This document shows, piece by piece, positions 1 to 8,084 of a stretch of 37,746 nt of DNA (the first letter of the stretch is position 1; each line of letters begins with the position of its first letter). The stretch comes from Planctomycetota bacterium (GTDB lineage: Bacteria; Planctomycetota; SZUA-567; H5-PLA8). The translations under genes were made by a program, and so were the position numbers. Location of the stretch: the NCBI GenBank assembly GCA_016200135.1, contig JACQFI010000103.1, positions 1 through 37,746 on the forward strand, in the 5' to 3' direction. The notes beneath the pieces are model-generated. The model did no database searches. It saw only the letters and a program-made list of their open reading frames with translations, and was not told the DNA's origin.

Positions 1-94
1 GCTGCGGCGCATCTGCGCGCATGAGCGTCACGTACGGCGCGACGAACTCCCATTCGTCGTCGCTGATATCGGATGGGTATGCTTTTCTTTCCAT
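1..94 (-). CDS. IS5-like transposase, N-terminus only (cut by window edge)
   Basis: Reading the minus strand from the ATG at 94-92 gives 31 residues starting MERKAYPSDISDDEWEFVAP. This matches the conserved opening of the DUF4096-type N-terminal domain of IS5-family transposases, where a basic start is followed by a (S/T)D(x)(S/T)DxEW motif. Transposases of this kind cut and rejoin insertion-sequence ends. The coding sequence leaves the window at base 1, so the catalytic DDE core is not visible. A purine-rich GAAGAGAGG lies directly upstream of the ATG. The AT-rich stretch that follows (95-352) should hold one end of the insertion sequence, but I could not fix the terminal repeat without the other end. 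Confidence 0.75.
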   Translation of the reverse strand, partial: MERKAYPSDISDDEWEFVAPYVTLMRADAPQ

Positions 95-352
95 CCTCTC
101 TTCATCGGCTCTTTCCCTTCAAAAGTGCATAACACGCTCTATGCGTATATGCTGTAAACGGCCAACCCGATTCAAAAAAACCGAAGCGGTTTTCCCTTAC
201 ACTCAAGTTTAGACTAAGAAAAATTGCTATTTCTAGGAATACAATCATGAAAGTTTTTGATCCGAATCTATTCTTCACTTTAGGTCTTCCTATATCTAAC
301 TATTTTTAACCACCTTATTATTTTTTATATCTAAATCCTAGGCACTAATACT
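95..352. other. AT-rich gap between transposase start and kinase gene
   Basis: This short gap is much more AT-rich than the kinase gene beside it and has no convincing gene. It lies upstream of the transposase and downstream of the kinase stop codon. It contains the box TTAGACTAAGAAAAAT at 209-224, which recurs with one mismatch at 19459-19474 upstream of the giant kinase gene. Part of the gap is probably the end of the insertion sequence. Confidence 0.5.
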
Positions 353-2413
353 TCACTCCGGCAACACCGCGCTCTGCTCCCGTGCGCCAAATCCTGAGAC
401 GCTGAAGACATAATCTCGCTCGGCCGCGTCCGGGGACTTGGGCTTGCGGTATTTGATCAGATACACACCCGGCGCCAGCTCCGTGCTCGCGGGGGTCGCG
501 CCTTCAAAGACCGCCGTGGCCGGCTGCGCGCCGGCCGCGGGATAGATGCGGAACGCCGCGCCGGGCGTCTTCGAACCGATCGTCACGCGCACGAGCGCCG
601 GCGCTTTCGGCTCGCGCTCCGGATCGGCCGTCTTGGCTTCTACCTTATCGGGGGCCTTCGTCGGATCGGCCTCGCGGATCATGCCCGTCATGGCCGCGCC
701 CAGTTTCTCCGCGGTGCTCTGCAAGAATTCCTTCAGGCGCGCCGGGGCGAGCTTGGCCGGATCGAGCTTGAGGATCTCGGCGAGCTTCTTCAGCTCGGCC
801 TCGCGCTGCGCGTCGGCCTCCGCCTTCTTGCGCGCGGCCTCCTCGCGCAGCGCCTTGACCTCGCGCCGCGCCAGGAACGCCTCGGCGTTCTCTCCGTCGA
901 GCTGCAGCGCCTCGACGAACTTCTCGTCCGACGCGTCCAAATCGCCCTTGGCCAGCAGCGTGCGGCCATCGATCACCAGCCGGTTCACTCGCCGCGAGCG
1001 CTCGCGCCGCTCGGCCATGCTGCCCAGCACCGCCAGCAGCACGAACCCCGCCGCCGCGCCTTTCCAGCTCCACAGGCCCTTGCGGCGCAGAAAGCGTACC
1101 AGCCGGTTCCCGCGGCCCGACCACGCCACCGGCGGCGGCTCACCTTTAAGCAGCGCGCGGACATCCTGCAACATCTGGTACGCCGACGCGTAGCGCTTGG
1201 CCGGGTCCTTCTCCATCGCCTTGATGCAGATCGCCTCCGCCTCGCACGAGACCTTGGGATTCAGCAGATGCGGCGGCTTGGGCTCGTCGTGGCAGACCTT
1301 GTAGAGCACCTCCATCACGCGCTGGCCTTCAAAAGGCGGGCGGCCGGTGAGCATCTCGTACAGGATCGCGCCGAGGCTGTAGATGTCCGAGCGCGTCCCG
1401 ATCTTCTCGCGCTCGCCGCGCGCCTGCTCCGGCGGCATGTAGCTCGGCGTCCCCAGCGCGACGCCGCTCTGCGTGAGCCGCGAACCGGCCGCGTCGTCGC
1501 GGGCAAGGCCGAAGTCCACGAGCTGCGCGTCGCCGAGCGCGTCGATGAGGATATTACCGGGCTTGAGATCGCGATGCACGACGCCCTGCGCGTGGGCGAA
1601 ATCGACGCCCTCGATCACCTGCGCGAGAATCCGGAGCGCCTGCTTCGCCTCCATCGGCCCGCCGCGCTTCAGCCGCCTGGATAAATCTTCGCCGTCCACG
1701 TACTCCATCACGAGATACGGAATGCCGTGCTCGGTCTGGCCCGCGTCGAGCACTGGGACGATGTGCGGATGGCGGAAGCGCGCCAGCGTGAGCGCCTCGC
1801 GGAAGAGCCGCCGGCTCATCTCGCCTTGCGCCGCGAGGGAGAAGCGCTCGCCCATGGCCGGCGTGAGCAGTTTGATCGCGACGGGCTTGCCGAGCGTCTC
1901 GTGGCGCCCCCTAAAGACCACCGCCGTCCCGCCGCGCGCGATCTCGGACTCGACCTTGTACGCGCCAACTTTTTCGGGCGGCCTATCGAGCAGGTGCCGT
2001 GCCGCCGACTGACTCAGCGCGGGCGTCTCTTTGGCGACCCTCGTCGCCGCCGCGCTGTCCGCGGAAGCGCCCCGTTGCCCGATGCCATCGGTGGTTCCCG
2101 CGCCACCCGCTTCAAAAGCACCGTCGCCCTTCGTCCGGTTCAGGGCAACATCCGCCGCGCCGCCATTCGCCGCGCCCGGTACCGTGAAGACGCTGCCGCA
2201 TTTCCCGCAGCGCGCCCGCGCGCCCGAAGCCAGGCCCGCAACGCTCAACGCCGCTCCGCAGTCCCCGCAACGCAGGTGCGCGCGCGATGCGCCGTGCCAG
2301 AGCCGCCAGAAGACGCCGCTCCGCGCGGCGCGACCCGCCGCATGCGAGCTCGAACCCGCGCCTGTACCCAGGCGCGTGCGGCTACTCGATGTTAAGGTGA
2401 GTTCCTCAGACAT
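353..2413 (-). CDS. Membrane-anchored Ser/Thr protein kinase with zinc-ribbon N-terminus and PEGA-like tail
   Basis: A Hanks-type kinase that phosphorylates Ser/Thr on unknown targets. Numbering is from the possible upstream TTG at 2440; the ATG at 2413 (residue 10, MSEEL) is preferred. An N-terminal zinc ribbon has CxxC pairs at 58/61 and 78/81. The kinase domain spans about 160-435, with a Gly-rich loop near 169, the ATP-site lysine K190, HRDLKPGN at 289-296 and DFG at 309-311, so it should be active. A transmembrane helix follows at about 460-476, then an Ala/Lys/Glu-rich helical stretch, then a C-terminal domain (about 615-690) resembling PEGA repeats. The kinase is predicted cytoplasmic and the tail outside the inner membrane. 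The zinc ribbon resembles the MJ0042 type often found in PVC and deltaproteobacterial kinases. It is divergent from the ABC-F gene across 291 bp. Confidence 0.9.
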   Translation of the reverse strand: MSEELTLTSSSRTRLGTGAGSSSHAAGRAARSGVFWRLWHGASRAHLRCGDCGAALSVAGLASGARARCGKCGSVFTVPGAANGGAADVALNRTKGDGAFEAGGAGTTDGIGQRGASADSAAATRVAKETPALSQSAARHLLDRPPEKVGAYKVESEIARGGTAVVFRGRHETLGKPVAIKLLTPAMGERFSLAAQGEMSRRLFREALTLARFRHPHIVPVLDAGQTEHGIPYLVMEYVDGEDLSRRLKRGGPMEAKQALRILAQVIEGVDFAHAQGVVHRDLKPGNILIDALGDAQLVDFGLARDDAAGSRLTQSGVALGTPSYMPPEQARGEREKIGTRSDIYSLGAILYEMLTGRPPFEGQRVMEVLYKVCHDEPKPPHLLNPKVSCEAEAICIKAMEKDPAKRYASAYQMLQDVRALLKGEPPPVAWSGRGNRLVRFLRRKGLWSWKGAAAGFVLLAVLGSMAERRERSRRVNRLVIDGRTLLAKGDLDASDEKFVEALQLDGENAEAFLARREVKALREEAARKKAEADAQREAELKKLAEILKLDPAKLAPARLKEFLQSTAEKLGAAMTGMIREADPTKAPDKVEAKTADPEREPKAPALVRVTIGSKTPGAAFRIYPAAGAQPATAVFEGATPASTELAPGVYLIKYRKPKSPDAAERDYVFSVSGFGAREQSAVLPE

Positions 2414-2518
2414 GCCGCACGCCGCCCTCGCCGCGTTCAACCTGGCCGCCCATTCCGATACTATACGGGATTCTACCAGAACCTCTCACCGCCGCGTAGT
2501 TGTGCGTTGCTCCCGTGG

Positions 2519-2537
2519 CTCCGCCGTCTCGGCGGAG
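2519..2537. repeat. Hairpin repeat, CTCCGCCG family (copy 1)
   Basis: A perfect 8-bp stem CTCCGCCG (2519-2526) and CGGCGGAG (2530-2537) with a three-base loop. The same hairpin with the same flanks (GTGG before, GTC after) is found at 11458-11483, and a variant at 25254-25279. It lies in the divergent gap between the kinase and ABC-F genes, so it is not a terminator of either. Confidence 0.75.
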
Positions 2538-2704
2538 GTCGCTGCCATGCTACAGCCAAGCCCCGCAGTTGCGCGAAAACAAGGAGCCGCTATAGTGCCA
2601 CTTTCGGCGTTTTCCGAGTACCGAAGGATCCTTCCTTCACAGGGCGCGGAACGGTGGGTCAGGACATAAATGTCCGGCCTTAGGCGGCGCACAGGCGACA
2701 CCCG

Positions 2705-4498
2705 ATGACGACACTCCTTAAACTCGACGAAGCCTACAAGGCCTACGGCGAACGCAACCTGCTCGACGGAACCTCCGCCGAATTCCAGGACGACTACAAG
2801 GTCGGCTTCATCGGCCGCAACGGCGCGGGCAAATCCACGCTCGTGCGCATCCTTTTAGGTGAAGAAGAACTCGATAAGGGCGAGATCTCGCGCCACCCCA
2901 AGCTGCGCCTCGGCTACCTGCGCCAGCACGATCCGTTTCATGATGGCGAGACCGTCCTCGAGTTCCTGATGCGCGACACCGGAAAAGAGGACTGGCGCTG
3001 CGGCGCGGTCGCGGGACAGTTCGAGATCAAGGGCCCGTTCCTCGAAGGCCCGGTGCGCAGGCTCTCCGGCGGCTGGCAGACACGCGTCAAGCTCACCGCG
3101 ATGCTGCTGCACGAGCCGAATTTTCTGCTGCTCGACGAACCCACCAACTTCCTCGATCTGCGCACGCAGCTCCTGCTCGAAGACTTCCTCAAGGAATTCC
3201 AAGGCGGCGCGTTGATCGTCTCCCACGACCGCGCCTTCCTGAATGCCACTTGCAGCCACACGCTCAGCATCGCGCGCGGCAAGCTGACGCTCTACCCCGG
3301 CAAGGTCGACGCGTTCTTCGAGTTCGAACGCCAGCAGCGCGACCACGACGAGCGCTCCAACGCGGTGATCCTCTCCAAGCGCCGCCAGTTGGAGACCTTC
3401 ATCGCCAAGAACCGCGGGCATCCCAACACGGCCTCGCAGGCGCGCTCCAAGGCCAAGCAATTGGAAACGCTGAACGTCAAGATCTTCGACAAGGCCGAGA
3501 AGACCGTGCGCATGAAGGTCCCGGACGTCGAAGCGCGTTCCGGTCCCGCGCTGATCTGTTCCGGCCTGTCCATCGGCTACGGCGAGCACGCCGTGGCGGC
3601 GGATATCGCGGCGGAGATCGAGCACGGCACGCGCGTCGCCGTCGTCGGCGACAACGGCCAGGGCAAGACGACCTTTCTCCGCACCGTCGCGGCCTCGCTC
3701 GAACCGTTGAAGGGCGAGATGAAATGGAGTTTCGGCTGCGACATCGGCTGCTACGCGCAGCACGTCTACACCGGCCTGCCCGAACACTACACCGTCAAGG
3801 AGTACCTCTGCACCGAGGCCGCGCCGAACACGTCGACGCAGGTCGTCCTCGATATGGCCGGGAGTTTCCTCTTCCGCGGCGACGATGTCGACAAGACGAT
3901 CGCGGTCCTCAGCGGCGGCGAGCGCGCGCGGCTCTGCATGGCCGGCCTGCTGCTCAGCAAGCACACCATCCTGATCCTCGACGAACCTGGCAACCATCTG
4001 GATGTCGAGACCGTCGAGTCCCTCGCCGACGCACTGAACCGCTACAAGGGTACGGTCATCTTCACCAGCCACGACCGCAGCTTCCTTGAACGCATGGCCA
4101 CGTCCGTGATCGAGGTCCGCGACGGCACCGTCACGAACTATCCCGGCGACTACAACGCCTATCTCTATCGCATCCGCAAAGAGATCGAGGACGGCGCGCG
4201 CGACACCAACAAACCGCGCCCCGCCGCGGCGGTCCCCGAGACCGAACAGAGCAAGGCCGAACGCAAGGCCCGCAACAAGCGCCTGCACGAACTGCGCACG
4301 CAGCTCGAATCCGTCGAGCGCCAGCTCGCCAAGTACGGCGAGAAGAAGGACGGGCTCGAAGCCCAGCTCCACGCCGTCACCGACCCGAACGAGTCGGCGA
4401 AGCTCAAAGAGGAGCACATCGCGCTGGTCTCCAAGCTCGCCGGCATTGAAGAACGCTGGGTCACGCTCACGCAGCAGATGGAGAAAGAGAAGGCGTGA
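2705..4498 (+). CDS. ABC-F family ATPase (Uup/EttA-like)
   Basis: A soluble protein with two ATP-binding cassettes and no membrane segments, the arrangement of the ABC-F family. These proteins act on the ribosome (translation factors or antibiotic protection) rather than as transporters. Walker A motifs are GRNGAGKST at 37-45 and GDNGQGKTT at 315-323. The ABC signature occurs as LSGGW near 120 and LSGGER near 402, each followed by a LLLDEP- or LILDEP-type Walker B. A basic linker rich in Arg/Lys/Gln joins the cassettes (about 205-270), and a Lys/Glu-rich coiled coil ends the protein (about 505-597), which is the Uup pattern. The ATG at 2705 gives 597 residues, a usual length. A strong terminator follows directly. 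I cannot tell Uup from an EttA-like role by sequence alone. Confidence 0.93.
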   Translation: MTTLLKLDEAYKAYGERNLLDGTSAEFQDDYKVGFIGRNGAGKSTLVRILLGEEELDKGEISRHPKLRLGYLRQHDPFHDGETVLEFLMRDTGKEDWRCGAVAGQFEIKGPFLEGPVRRLSGGWQTRVKLTAMLLHEPNFLLLDEPTNFLDLRTQLLLEDFLKEFQGGALIVSHDRAFLNATCSHTLSIARGKLTLYPGKVDAFFEFERQQRDHDERSNAVILSKRRQLETFIAKNRGHPNTASQARSKAKQLETLNVKIFDKAEKTVRMKVPDVEARSGPALICSGLSIGYGEHAVAADIAAEIEHGTRVAVVGDNGQGKTTFLRTVAASLEPLKGEMKWSFGCDIGCYAQHVYTGLPEHYTVKEYLCTEAAPNTSTQVVLDMAGSFLFRGDDVDKTIAVLSGGERARLCMAGLLLSKHTILILDEPGNHLDVETVESLADALNRYKGTVIFTSHDRSFLERMATSVIEVRDGTVTNYPGDYNAYLYRIRKEIEDGARDTNKPRPAAAVPETEQSKAERKARNKRLHELRTQLESVERQLAKYGEKKDGLEAQLHAVTDPNESAKLKEEHIALVSKLAGIEERWVTLTQQMEKEKA

Positions 4499-4499
4499 C

Positions 4500-4543
4500 C
4501 GCCGTCTCCGGGCGGCCTACGGTATAGACGGCGACTCGTTTTT
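4500..4543 (+). terminator. Rho-independent terminator after the ABC-F gene
   Basis: Stem CGCCGTCT (4500-4507) pairs with AGACGGCG (4526-4533) and a run of five T lies at 4539-4543. It begins two bases after the ABC-F stop codon and sits between two converging genes, so it would end the ABC-F transcript before the cyclase gene. Confidence 0.75.
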
Positions 4544-4547
4544 CTGT

Positions 4548-5465
4548 TTACGCCTTCACCACACCCTTGATCTCATACAGCGGATGCACGCCGGTCTTCC
4601 CGCGGACGTGCACCTGCACCGTCTTCCCCAGCGTCACATGGTCCTTCACGCGCTCGAAGCATGGCTGCGAAATCAGGAACTCCGTGCCCGCCGGCTTGTT
4701 CTCGGCCTCAACGCGGCTGGCGAAATTCACGGCGTCGCCGATGGCGGTCACGCGCATGTTCGTCTGCGAACCGATGGCGCCCACGACCGCCGTGCCCACA
4801 TGGATGCCGACGCCTATGCGAAAGACGCGGTTGTACAAGTTGCGCACGTACGGGTTGTAACGTCCAGCGACCTCGAGTATTTCCTGGCCCGCGCGGACCG
4901 CGCGCAGCGGCGCGTCCTTTGGGTCTTTCAGCCCGAAGAGCGCCATGAAGCCGTCGCCCATGAAGTTGTTGATCGACCCGCCATGCCGTTCGACCACGGG
5001 CCCGACCTGGTAGAAGTAGCGGTTGAGCACGTGGATTAGATCGTAGGGCGAGAGCGCTTCCGAGAAGGCCGTGAAGCCGCGGATATCGGAGAAGAGGATC
5101 GCGAGTTCGCGCTGCAAGCCCGCCGCGCCGACCACCGTGTCCTTGCGCAGCAGGCTGGTAATCTCGCGGTCTTCCTGGTCGAGCACCAGCCGCCGCACGC
5201 TTACCGGCCCCATGACTGACGTCTGGCAGGCAAGCCGGATCTCGGGCGCGAACTGGAGCAGCACGCCGATGCGGCGCTCGTCGGCGGTGGGCTCCGAACA
5301 GTGCTCGAGCCCCTCGCGGACCATCACGCGGCAGGTGGAACAGCGCCCGTAGCCGCCGCAGCTCTGTTCGTGCGGAATGCCGGCGCGGACCGCGGCGGAA
5401 AGGATCGATTCGCCGTCCTTGGCCTCGATCTCCTTGCCGTCGGGCTGAAACGTGATCCGCGCCAT
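4548..5465 (-). CDS. [2Fe-2S] ferredoxin domain fused to class III adenylate/guanylate cyclase
   Basis: A 305-residue soluble protein predicted to make cyclic nucleotide in response to redox or iron-sulfur status. Residues 1-95 form a plant-type ferredoxin domain with cluster ligands C36, C42, C45 and C80. Residues about 118-300 form the class III cyclase domain: metal-binding D127 (FSDIRGFT) and D171 (GDG), and the transition-state pair N247 and R251 (GDAVNFASR). The position often held by the adenine-recognising Lys before FxGD is Asn (N167), so nucleotide choice is uncertain. The ATG at 5465 follows the comF stop by two bases with a GAGGG ribosome site inside comF, so the two genes are probably translated from one message. 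Ferredoxin-cyclase fusions are a known architecture; the electron partner here is unknown. Confidence 0.92.
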   Translation of the reverse strand: MARITFQPDGKEIEAKDGESILSAAVRAGIPHEQSCGGYGRCSTCRVMVREGLEHCSEPTADERRIGVLLQFAPEIRLACQTSVMGPVSVRRLVLDQEDREITSLLRKDTVVGAAGLQRELAILFSDIRGFTAFSEALSPYDLIHVLNRYFYQVGPVVERHGGSINNFMGDGFMALFGLKDPKDAPLRAVRAGQEILEVAGRYNPYVRNLYNRVFRIGVGIHVGTAVVGAIGSQTNMRVTAIGDAVNFASRVEAENKPAGTEFLISQPCFERVKDHVTLGKTVQVHVRGKTGVHPLYEIKGVVKA

Positions 5466-5467
5466 CG

Positions 5468-6271
5468 TCACCCTCGCGCCACAAACGCGCCGCGCACTTC
5501 CTGCACTCCGGCCGCGCGCAGCGCCTTGGCGCACTCGCCGGCCGTCGAGCCCGTCGTCATCACGTCGTCCACCAGGATCGCACAACCCTGCGCATAACGC
5601 GCGGCCTTTTTCGCATCTGCGGCGAAGGCGTCGCGCAGGTTCTCGCGGCGCGCGTCCGCGCCGAGCGTCGCCTGCGGGCGCGTGGGCCGAAGTTTGCGCA
5701 GGAGCCCCGTCTCGACGCGAATCCCCAAGTGCTTGGCGGCCAGCCGCGCGACTTCCTCGGCCTGGTTGAACCCGCGCGCGGCGAACTCGCGGCGGTGCAT
5801 CGGCACGGGCACCAGCGCCGTCTGCTTTGCGTCTAAGCCTTCGAGCATCTGCGTATCGTGGACGCGCTGCGCCAGCAACCGCGCGAGCAACGGGAGCGCC
5901 TGCAAGCTCCCCGAGAACTTCAGGCCCAGAATCAGCGCGCGCAACGGGTCGTCGTACTGCGCGACCGCGCAGCTCTGCGCCACAAACACCGGCGGACGCC
6001 GCTCGCAAGCCGGGCAGGCTTCGACGCTCCCCCGCCCCGCGCCGGCGCGCTCGCCGCAGCGCCGGCAGCGGTCCGCGCCCACCCATAGAACCTTGCCCGC
6101 GCACGCCCCGCAGATCGCGCCGTTGCCGTGGACCTCAAGCGGCAGCCCGCAGGCCATGCAGTGCGGTGGGTAGAGCAGCCCCGCGGCCGATTCAAACACT
6201 CCCGACGTTAGTGCTCGCGTGCGCGAACGCTGCGCGAGAGCCGGTTCGAGGATTGCGGCGTAGACGTTCAA
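5468..6271 (-). CDS. comF: ComF family phosphoribosyltransferase-like protein
   Basis: ComF proteins join an N-terminal zinc-binding double-CxxC region to a C-terminal phosphoribosyltransferase fold; in transformable bacteria they are needed for DNA uptake, with a role just inside the membrane. Here several CxxC pairs lie within residues 38-90 and the PRPP-binding motif ILVDDVMTTGST lies near residues 222-233. The only start giving the full reading frame is TTG at 6271 (267 residues). A GTG at residue 25 (VFESAAGLLYPPHC) gives about 243 residues, nearer the usual ComF length and typical opening, so it is a good alternative. It is the upstream gene of a pair with the cyclase, two bases apart. 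Confidence 0.9.
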   Translation of the reverse strand: MNVYAAILEPALAQRSRTRALTSGVFESAAGLLYPPHCMACGLPLEVHGNGAICGACAGKVLWVGADRCRRCGERAGAGRGSVEACPACERRPPVFVAQSCAVAQYDDPLRALILGLKFSGSLQALPLLARLLAQRVHDTQMLEGLDAKQTALVPVPMHRREFAARGFNQAEEVARLAAKHLGIRVETGLLRKLRPTRPQATLGADARRENLRDAFAADAKKAARYAQGCAILVDDVMTTGSTAGECAKALRAAGVQEVRGAFVARG

Positions 6272-6351
6272 GCAGCTCGCAGCTCCTGGCTCACGGCTTT
6301 TGGCTCACGGCTCTCAGTGCTCGGCTCCCACTGCGAGCCGAGAGCTGCGTG
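6272..6351. repeat. Low-complexity inverted words (CTCACGGCT-type) between comF and yjbQ
   Basis: The gap is made of repeated short words such as GCTCACGGCT and AGCTCGCAGCT. Its two sides pair: AGCTCCTGGCTC on one side matches GAGCCGAGAGCT on the other at 10 of 12 positions. The same style of word-repeat filler occurs at 8085-8215, 18161-18212 and 24253-24325. Confidence 0.55.
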
Positions 6352-6753
6352 CTAGGCGCCACTCACCACTCGCACATACACTTTGCGCGCCCGCGGCCCG
6401 TCGAACTCGCACAGGTAGATGCCCTGCCACGTGCCGAGCACCAGCTTGGCCTGTTCGATAAAGACCGTCGCCGAGAACCCCATCATGCTCGCCTTAATGT
6501 GCGCGGCGCTGTTGCCTTCGGCGTGCTTAAAATGCGGCTGCTCCCACGGGACCATCTTCTCGAGCGACTCCAGCATGTCGCTGCGGACCGTCGGGTCGGC
6601 GTTCTCGTTGATCGTGATCCCCGCCGTGGTGTGCGGAATGTAGACGAGCGCGTGCCCGCGCTTCGCGCCGGACTTGGTGACGACCGCCTGGACCTCGCGC
6701 GTGACCTCGCGGAACTCGCTGTGCGCGACCGTGCGGATCTCGAAGGCTTCCAT
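6352..6753 (-). CDS. yjbQ: YjbQ/UPF0047 family protein (secondary thiamine-phosphate synthase-like)
   Basis: A compact 133-residue protein of the YjbQ (UPF0047) family, for which a weak thiamine-phosphate synthase activity has been reported. The conserved family blocks are all present: HTTAGITINENADP, the NSAAHIKASMMG block with its His, and the C-terminal GTWQGIYLCEFDGPR. The start chosen is the ATG at 6753 (MEAFEIRT), because the 16 residues before it in the longer frame (up to 6801) are not family-like. It is divergent from asd. The physiological role of the family is unsettled. Confidence 0.9.
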   Translation of the reverse strand: MEAFEIRTVAHSEFREVTREVQAVVTKSGAKRGHALVYIPHTTAGITINENADPTVRSDMLESLEKMVPWEQPHFKHAEGNSAAHIKASMMGFSATVFIEQAKLVLGTWQGIYLCEFDGPRARKVYVRVVSGA

Positions 6754-6834
6754 GTTGCAACCGATCTTAGTACGCAGGGCCCCCGAGGCCAGCGCAGCCA
6801 AGGCGCCGTACCGTTCGTGTCACACCCGCCCAAC

Positions 6835-6862
6835 TTGACTCCGCCCGCGGTTGAGTTATGGT
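6835..6862 (+). promoter_or_regulatory. Sigma70-like promoter upstream of asd
   Basis: TTGACT at 6835-6840 and TATGGT at 6857-6862 are separated by 16 bp. The predicted start would fall at about 6869-6872, just before the terminator hairpin at 6880-6908. Inferred from sequence only. Confidence 0.45.
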
Positions 6863-6879
6863 GTGCCCCTGTACGGCTT

Positions 6880-6908
6880 CCCGCTTCCATCGTCGGAAGC
6901 GGGTTTTT
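6880..6908 (+). terminator. Terminator hairpin in the asd leader (attenuator candidate)
   Basis: A perfect 9-bp stem CCCGCTTCC (6880-6888) and GGAAGCGGG (6895-6903) with a six-base loop and five T directly after (6904-6908). It has the form of a strong rho-independent terminator, yet it lies 66 bp upstream of the asd start on the same strand. No gene ends here on the plus strand, so it either stops most transcripts from the promoter at 6835 or makes a short RNA. Confidence 0.75.
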
Positions 6909-6974
6909 GTTATCCGGAGGCAGCGCAGGAACCCTTCGTGTTCCGGCGCATTCAGGAGAAGGCAGGGTTACGTC

Positions 6975-8078
6975 ATGGCAGGTGCATCCCATCCCCGGCG
7001 CATGAAGGTCGCGGTAGTCGGCGCGACCGGCGTGGCCGGACAGCAGTTCCTCACCGCGCTCGAGAACCATCCGTGGTTCGAACTTAAGCGCCTCGCCGCG
7101 AGCGAACGCTCGGCGGGCAAACGCTACAAGGATGCGCTCAAGGATGCGTCGAGCGGCGCCACGCGCTGGTTCTGCAACGCGCCCTGCCCCAAGCCCTACC
7201 TCGAACTCCACGTCGAAGAGGCCTCCAAGCTGGTCCTCGACGACATCGACATCGTCTTCACGGCCATCGAGACCGAGCCCGCGAAGGAAGTCGAACCGCT
7301 CTACGCGAAGAAGTGCCCGGTCATCAGCACGGCCAGCGCGTTCCGCTACGAGAACGACGTGCCGGTCTTCCTGCCGGGCATCAACGGCGATCACGCGGCG
7401 CTGCTCGAACTGCAGCGCAAGAACCGCGGCTTCAAAGGCTTCATCACGCCGGGGCCGAACTGCACCACCGTCGGCCTCGCGATCAGCCTCAAGCCGCTCT
7501 ACGACGCCTTCGGCGTCGCCTCGGTGATCATGACCTCGATGCAAGCCGTCTCCGGCGCGGGGCGCTCGCCGGGCGTGCTCTCCTACGACATCACCGACAA
7601 CGTGATCCCGTACATCCCCAAAGAAGAAGAAAAGGTCCAGAAGGAGACGCAGAAGATCCTGGGCGTGCTGGCTAACGGCGAGATCCAGCCCGCGCCTTTC
7701 GGCGTCTCCTGCACCTGCACGCGCGTGAACGTGCTCGACGGCCACCTCGAGTCCGTCTTCGTGAGCCTCAAGCGCCAGGCCTCGCTGGATGAAGTGAAAG
7801 AAGTCTGGAGAAAAGGCTACCAGGAGTTGCTGGAGCTCAAGCTGCCGACCGCGCCTCCGGAGATGATCCATTATACGGAAGAGCCCTTCCGTCCGCAGCC
7901 GCGGCTCGACCGCGACATGCACGACGGCATGACGACCGTGATCGGCCGCCTGCGCGTGGACCACGTGCTCCCGCACGGCATCAAGTACGTCCTGCTCTCG
8001 CACAACACCAAGATGGGCGCGGCCAAGGGCGCAATCCTCACCGCGGAATACCTCATTCGCCGCGGCGTGATAAGCTGA
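6975..8078 (+). CDS. asd: Aspartate-semialdehyde dehydrogenase, archaeal/fungal type
   Basis: Catalyses NADPH-dependent reduction of aspartyl phosphate to aspartate semialdehyde, the branch point to lysine, methionine and threonine. The Rossmann motif GATGVAGQQF lies near the N-terminus and the catalytic cysteine is in GPNCTTVG. The overall pattern, including SMQAVSGAGRSPG, follows the archaeal/fungal branch rather than the E. coli type, and 367 residues fits that branch. The ATG at 6975 is chosen; GGAGAAGG and AGGG elements lie upstream. The ATG at 7002 (MKVAVVGATG) is a second option but has no ribosome site. The promoter and terminator in the leader suggest regulation by attenuation. Confidence 0.94.
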   Translation: MAGASHPRRMKVAVVGATGVAGQQFLTALENHPWFELKRLAASERSAGKRYKDALKDASSGATRWFCNAPCPKPYLELHVEEASKLVLDDIDIVFTAIETEPAKEVEPLYAKKCPVISTASAFRYENDVPVFLPGINGDHAALLELQRKNRGFKGFITPGPNCTTVGLAISLKPLYDAFGVASVIMTSMQAVSGAGRSPGVLSYDITDNVIPYIPKEEEKVQKETQKILGVLANGEIQPAPFGVSCTCTRVNVLDGHLESVFVSLKRQASLDEVKEVWRKGYQELLELKLPTAPPEMIHYTEEPFRPQPRLDRDMHDGMTTVIGRLRVDHVLPHGIKYVLLSHNTKMGAAKGAILTAEYLIRRGVIS

Positions 8079-8084
8079 ACGGCC

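Noticed and set aside
1268..2395. Long plus-strand open frames opposite the first kinase gene
   Set aside because: They are Arg/Ala-rich antisense shadows of the kinase codons, without ribosome sites or family motifs.
2855..4417. 520-residue minus-strand frame opposite the ABC-F gene
   Set aside because: It is Val/Leu/Asp/Glu-rich in the manner of an antisense frame of GC-rich coding DNA. The plus strand has complete ABC-F motifs.
6858..6974. Longer N-terminus of Asd starting at 6858
   Set aside because: It would cross the terminator hairpin and gives an Arg/Cys-rich stretch unlike the family. The ATG at 6975 sits just before the Rossmann motif.
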